A stretch of 10,211 nt of DNA from an uncultured Helicobacter sp. (GTDB taxonomy: Bacteria; Campylobacterota; Campylobacteria; Campylobacterales; Helicobacteraceae): positions 1-10,211 of the forward strand of contig CAMXAV010000013.1 of assembly GCA_947179285.1 (NCBI GenBank), read 5' to 3'. The notes beneath the pieces are model-generated. The model searched no databases. It was not told where the DNA came from and was given only the letters and a program-made list of their open reading frames with translations. The translations under genes were made by a program, and so were the position numbers. Each line of letters starts with the position of its first letter. Position 1 is the first letter of the stretch. This document shows, one piece after another, positions 6,895 to 10,211 of this stretch.

Positions 6895-6905
6895 GGAATA
6901 GCTAA

Positions 6906-7691
6906 ATGGCAAAATGTCCTCCTTGCGACTGCCCCAGCGTTCTGCCCCCATGGCTTGGGACGTTTGGGGACTTGATGAGTCTCTTGCTCACGTTCTTTAT
7001 TCTTCTGCTCTCAATGGCGAGCTTTGACGCCAAGCCGCTGACAGAAGCCGAAGGCAGCATGCGCGGTTCGCTTAGCATGTTGCCAGGGGGCGTCAAGACC
7101 GAGCCGGGCAAGAACCGCACACAGACGCAAGCCGAGATGATTCCCGAGCCCGAAACGGCGATTGAGGTGCGGAGGGTTGAGAGTTTGTATGTCGAGTTGC
7201 AGCAGATGTTGCAGGTTTCAGACGGGACATCGGACATCACGAGCGATGGCGAGGAAGGCTTTGTGATGCGCCTGCCTGCGGGGCTTTTGTTTGAGCCCGG
7301 GCAGACAAACATCAAAGACCAAGACGGCATGCAATTCATTCGCCGCCTCGCGATGATTGCGCGCAATTATCCGCCCAATATCTATGTCGAAGTACGCGGG
7401 CATGTCGATAGCGACCCGCTGCCACCCGATTCTGCCTATGACGATAAATGGACACTCTCGGCAATGCGTGCGCTTAGCGTCTCGCGCATTATCAAGCAAC
7501 ATGGCTTCCCAGCAGAGCGGATTCTCACGCTCGGGCGAGGCGACCAAGAGCCGATGAGCCGCTCGCGCGATGCGCGCAGCAAAGCCGAAAATGACCGTGT
7601 CGATGTGTATTTCTATCCTAAACGTCTCGATGAGGGCTTGAGCCCCGAAAAAGTCATCAATAAAAATGTTTTGCAAAATTCTTCGCGCTAG
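6906..7691 (+). CDS. motB: Flagellar motor stator protein MotB, PomB-like
   Basis: Stator subunit that anchors MotA to peptidoglycan and carries the ion-binding aspartate. 261 residues, with a short cytoplasmic head holding Cys4, Cys7 and Cys9. One membrane segment (about 20-38) contains GTFGDLMSLLLTFFILLLS with Asp22 as the ion-binding residue. A plug/linker region (about 40-110) is followed by an OmpA-like peptidoglycan-binding domain (about 120-237) with VRGHVDSDPL (163-172), LSAMRALSV (184-192) and NDRVDVYF (229-236). The N-terminus CDCP...LPPWLGTFGDLMSLLL is very close to Vibrio PomB, which uses sodium. AAGGA at 6894-6898 begins at the last base of the motA stop and precedes ATG by seven bases. 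The gene end overlaps fliP by 26 bases. Sodium use is an inference from similarity. Confidence 0.93.
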   Translation: MAKCPPCDCPSVLPPWLGTFGDLMSLLLTFFILLLSMASFDAKPLTEAEGSMRGSLSMLPGGVKTEPGKNRTQTQAEMIPEPETAIEVRRVESLYVELQQMLQVSDGTSDITSDGEEGFVMRLPAGLLFEPGQTNIKDQDGMQFIRRLAMIARNYPPNIYVEVRGHVDSDPLPPDSAYDDKWTLSAMRALSVSRIIKQHGFPAERILTLGRGDQEPMSRSRDARSKAENDRVDVYFYPKRLDEGLSPEKVINKNVLQNSSR

Positions 7692-8526
7692 CGTCATCGC
7701 GTTGCTTCTTGGCGCGGCGTTTGCCGCACCGGGCGACCCAATCACAACGCCGCAAGTCCCCCAGCCTGTGCAGCAGATTCAACAAGAAGCACAGACGCGC
7801 CGCCAAGCGCCGCCGCTCGCGCCCATTCGCCCCACGCCGCCGTCTGTGAATCTCACCATCGGCGCGCCGACCGACCCGGGCGATTTGGTAACATTGCTCA
7901 ACATCATTGCCGTCCTCACGCTCTTGGTGCTTGCGCCCTCGCTCATCTTGGTGATGACGAGCTTTGCGCGCATCGTGATTGTGTTCTCGTTTTTGCGCAC
8001 GGCGATGGGAACGCAACAATCCCCGCCCACGCAGCTCATCATCTCGCTTGCAATGGTGCTCACGTTTTTCATCATGGAGCCTGTCGCAAAGCAGAGTTAC
8101 GAGCAAGGAATCCGCCCCTATCTCGACAGGCAGATAAGCTATGATGTCGCGTTCGAGGTTGCCGCAAAGCCCTTTAAAGATTTTATGATTTACAACACGC
8201 GCGAAAAAGACCTCGGCTTGTTCTATCGAATCCGCAACATGGAATCGCCCCAAACGGTCGATGATATTCCGATTCTCATCGCCTTGCCCGCGTTTATGAT
8301 TAGCGAAATCAAGACGGCGTTTCAGATTGGCTTCTTGCTCTATCTGCCATTCTTGGCAATCGATATGGTGATTAGCTCGATTCTTATGGCAATGGGTATG
8401 ATGATGCTCCCCCCCGTGATGATTTCGCTGCCGTTCAAGATTCTTGTTTTCGTGATGGTCGATGGCTTCAATCTGCTCACAGGCAACCTTGTCGCGAGCT
8501 TCAAATACGCGCCCGGAGCGGGCTAA
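7666..8526 (+). CDS. fliP: Flagellar type III export gate protein FliP
   Basis: Core subunit of the FliPQR export gate in the inner membrane at the base of the flagellum. 286 residues: a signal peptide (1-20, LLLGAAFA then A), a Pro/Gln-rich segment (about 22-65), and the conserved body from about 70. Both family signatures are present: PSLILVMTSFARIVIVFSFL (91-110) followed by RTAMGTQQSPP, and PAFMISEIKTAFQIGFLLYL (208-227) with MGMMMLPP (243-250). Four strongly hydrophobic segments are seen (about 74-98, 124-140, 200-235, 243-270). Usual FliP proteins have about 245-250 residues, and the excess is the Pro/Gln-rich segment. ATG 7666 lies within motB without a clear Shine-Dalgarno site, so translation may depend on coupling with motB. 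GTG at 7846 is an alternative start but would remove the signal peptide. Confidence 0.93.
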   Translation: MFCKILRASVIALLLGAAFAAPGDPITTPQVPQPVQQIQQEAQTRRQAPPLAPIRPTPPSVNLTIGAPTDPGDLVTLLNIIAVLTLLVLAPSLILVMTSFARIVIVFSFLRTAMGTQQSPPTQLIISLAMVLTFFIMEPVAKQSYEQGIRPYLDRQISYDVAFEVAAKPFKDFMIYNTREKDLGLFYRIRNMESPQTVDDIPILIALPAFMISEIKTAFQIGFLLYLPFLAIDMVISSILMAMGMMMLPPVMISLPFKILVFVMVDGFNLLTGNLVASFKYAPGAG

Positions 8527-9639
8527 ATGGATTGCTCTTTGCGCGGAATCTGTGGCGGTTGTTCGCTGCAAATGCCCTACCAACAACAGCTTGCAAACAA
8601 GGTGCAACATTTCCGCGAGCTCTTTTTTGGGCTGCCAAAGCCCTCTGTGTTCGCCTCGCCCCCGCTTGCCTTTCGCGCTCGTGCCGAGTTTCGCATTGTG
8701 TCTGAAAAGGGCAGATTGTCGTATTGCCTTTGTGGCAAGGATAAAAAAATAAAGATAGAATCATGCCCAATCTTGTTGCAGCCCTTGCAGCAGCTCTTTG
8801 CGCCGTTGCTTGCGCTGCTGGAACAAAGCGAGATTCTCGCACACAAGCTCTTTGGAATCGAGTTCCTCGCCTCAACGCATAATGAAGTTCTCATGACATT
8901 GTTGTATCATAAAAAGCTCGATGATTCGTGGCTCGCATGCGCGCAGAATCTGCTCTTTGCGCTCTCGCGAAAGGTCGATTCGGCAATCTCGCTCATCGGG
9001 CGCGCGCGCGGGCAAAAGGTCGTTTTGGGCGCTTGTTTTGTGCATGAAAGCTTTGCGCTCGCCGCACGGCGCTATCATTATCGGCATTACGAAAGCGCCT
9101 TCACGCAGCCCAATCCATATATGAATGCGCAGATGTTGGAATGGGCTTGCATGCAAAGCGTGGATTCTTCGGGCGATTTGCTCGAGCTCTATTGCGGGCT
9201 TGGCAATTTCACGATTCCGCTTTCGCGCTATTTTGAAAAAGTCCTTGCCACAGAGATTTCTAAGGTTTCATTGCAAGCGCTCAACGAGAATCTGGCGCTC
9301 AATGGTGTCGAAAATGTCCAAATCGCGCGCCTAAGCGCGCTCGAAATGCGCGATGCGCTAGACAATGTGCGCCCATTTCGCCGCCTTGCGCATGTCGATT
9401 TGCCGTCCTATCGATTTAAGACGCTCTTTGTCGACCCGCCGCGCGCTGGGCTTGGCGATTGCGCCGCCTTTGCGCAGCGCTTCTCGCGCATTCTCTATGT
9501 TTCGTGCAACCCCTTGACATTGCGCAAAGACCTCGAGACGCTCACACAAACCCACCATGTGCAAGCGCTCGCCGTGTTCGACCAATTCCCCTACACCACA
9601 CATCTCGAGAGTGCCGTTTTGCTCTCGAAATGCGCCTAG
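8527..9639 (+). CDS. trmA: tRNA (uracil-5-)-methyltransferase TrmA with RlmD-like cysteine motif
   Basis: Expected to use SAM to methylate U54 of tRNA (m5U/ribothymidine). 370 residues. The central and C-terminal parts match E. coli TrmA closely: HKLFGIEFL (106-114), LLYHKKLDD (125-133), LIGRA (156-160), FTQPN...MN (192-200), DLLELYCGLGNF (217-228), ATEISK (241-246), FVDPPRAGL (301-309), ILYVSCNP (322-329, nucleophile Cys327) and FDQFPYTTHLES (351-362, base Glu361). The N-terminus differs: C3-x5-C9-G-G-C12 plus Cys80 in ESCPILLQPL match the four cysteines that hold a 4Fe-4S cluster in RlmD (RumA), which E. coli TrmA lacks. The start follows the fliP stop directly (TAAATG), with GGAG at 8515-8518. 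RlmD activity is less likely given the TrmA-type signatures. Confidence 0.9.
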   Translation: MDCSLRGICGGCSLQMPYQQQLANKVQHFRELFFGLPKPSVFASPPLAFRARAEFRIVSEKGRLSYCLCGKDKKIKIESCPILLQPLQQLFAPLLALLEQSEILAHKLFGIEFLASTHNEVLMTLLYHKKLDDSWLACAQNLLFALSRKVDSAISLIGRARGQKVVLGACFVHESFALAARRYHYRHYESAFTQPNPYMNAQMLEWACMQSVDSSGDLLELYCGLGNFTIPLSRYFEKVLATEISKVSLQALNENLALNGVENVQIARLSALEMRDALDNVRPFRRLAHVDLPSYRFKTLFVDPPRAGLGDCAAFAQRFSRILYVSCNPLTLRKDLETLTQTHHVQALAVFDQFPYTTHLESAVLLSKCA

Positions 9640-9648
9640 GCGGCTGTG

Positions 9649-10211
9649 ATGTTCCAAGCGCTCGCCATCAAATACCGCCCCAAGACCTTTAGCGAACTCG
9701 TTGGGCAGGATTCCGTCTCGCAAACGCTCTCACTCGCGCTCGATTCGGGGCGCTTGGGGCATGCCTATCTGTTTTCGGGGCTTCGCGGCAGCGGCAAGAC
9801 ATCGAGCGCGCGAATCTTTGCCAAGTCGCTCAATTGCGACAATGGACCAACGAGCACGCCATGCGGGGAATGCGAGAATTGCCGCGCGGCGGCTAGCGGT
9901 AGGCATTTGGACATCATCGAGATGGACGCCGCGAGCAGCCGCAAGATTGATGACATTCGCGATTTGATTGAGCAGACGCGCTACGCGCCGGCGATGGGGA
10001 GATACAAAATTTTCATCATCGATGAAGTGCACATGCTCACAAAAGAATCGTACAACGCGCTGCTAAAGACGCTCGAAGAGCCGCCGCAATATGTCAAGTT
10101 TATCCTCGCGACAACCGATGTCTTTAATATTCCCCCCACGATTCTAAGCCGCACGCAAAACTTTCGCTGCAAGAAGATTCCGCAAAAGGTTGTCGAGGCA
10201 AATCTCGAAGC
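9649..10211 (+). CDS. dnaX: DNA polymerase III subunit tau/gamma, N-terminal part (cut by window edge)
   Basis: ATPase subunit of the clamp loader of the replicative DNA polymerase. 187 codons are visible and the frame runs off the end of the window. Seen in order: KYRPKTFSELVGQ (8-20), Walker A GLRGSGKTS (44-52), a zinc-binding set of four cysteines (63, 72, 75, 78, the last three in CGECENC), Walker B IFIIDEVHML (121-130), KTLEEPP (140-146), ILATTD (152-157) and the sensor/arginine-finger region ILSRT (165-169). ATG 9649 lies nine bases after the trmA stop; an in-frame GTG directly before it (9646) is an alternative. There is no gap large enough for a promoter, so it is probably co-transcribed with trmA. 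The length of the C-terminal tau part and any programmed frameshift cannot be judged here. Confidence 0.95.
   Translation, partial: MFQALAIKYRPKTFSELVGQDSVSQTLSLALDSGRLGHAYLFSGLRGSGKTSSARIFAKSLNCDNGPTSTPCGECENCRAAASGRHLDIIEMDAASSRKIDDIRDLIEQTRYAPAMGRYKIFIIDEVHMLTKESYNALLKTLEEPPQYVKFILATTDVFNIPPTILSRTQNFRCKKIPQKVVEANLE

Noticed and set aside
7657..8610. 317-codon open frame on the - strand opposite fliP
   Set aside because: Composition dominated by Arg, His, Glu and Asp as expected from the reverse of hydrophobic fliP codons; no domain and no ribosome site; fliP on the other strand is certain.
1..10211. CRISPR array, insertion sequence, tRNA, rRNA or toxin-antitoxin genes
   Set aside because: No spaced repeats, transposase frames, tRNA cloverleaf or rRNA-like segments were found; nearly all bases are used by the listed genes.

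Overview
The window is a dense, almost intergenic-free stretch of bacterial chromosome. It is most likely from a Campylobacterota species in or near the Helicobacteraceae, with moderately high GC. The assignment rests on three things: a CtsD/CtsE/CtsF-type secretion/transformation cluster, a glmU gene divergent from a fliP block (as I recall this pair lies together in Campylobacter and Helicobacter), and Helicobacter-like DnaX and TrmA sequences. I cannot name the species.

Left part (2-4445, + strand): four overlapping genes of a type II secretion / type IV pilus-like machine. They are the C-terminal end of a small PilP/MshK/CtsR-like periplasmic protein, an MshL-type secretin, a GspE-family ATPase with all nucleotide-binding motifs, and a GspF-family inner-membrane platform protein. 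In Campylobacter jejuni the corresponding genes (ctsR-D-E-F) are needed for natural transformation, and DNA uptake is the best guess here too.

Middle (4471-6030, - strand): glmU, convergent with the platform gene. The protein is about 85 residues longer than a normal GlmU, and the extra C-terminal part is a recognisable ThiS-type sulfur-carrier domain ending HFVGGG and then three extra residues, RLL. This GlmU-ThiS fusion is the most striking feature of the window. A short 11/12-bp tandem repeat holds the stop codons of both convergent genes.

Right part (6127-10211, + strand): after a short divergent promoter region with an 8-bp inverted repeat centred on a TATAAT box, a tightly packed run of motA, motB, fliP, trmA and the beginning of dnaX. 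MotA and MotB resemble the Vibrio PomA/PomB (sodium-type) stator rather than the usual Helicobacter/Campylobacter MotAB. MotA also lacks a normally conserved proline and carries a G7 tract at that exact place. FliP has a Pro/Gln-rich insert behind its signal peptide. TrmA carries an RlmD-like four-cysteine pattern.

Functionally the window mixes an envelope machine (DNA uptake or pilus), cell-wall precursor synthesis (GlmU), the flagellar stator and export gate, tRNA modification and replication. Gene overlaps suggest two + strand transcription units separated by the - strand glmU.
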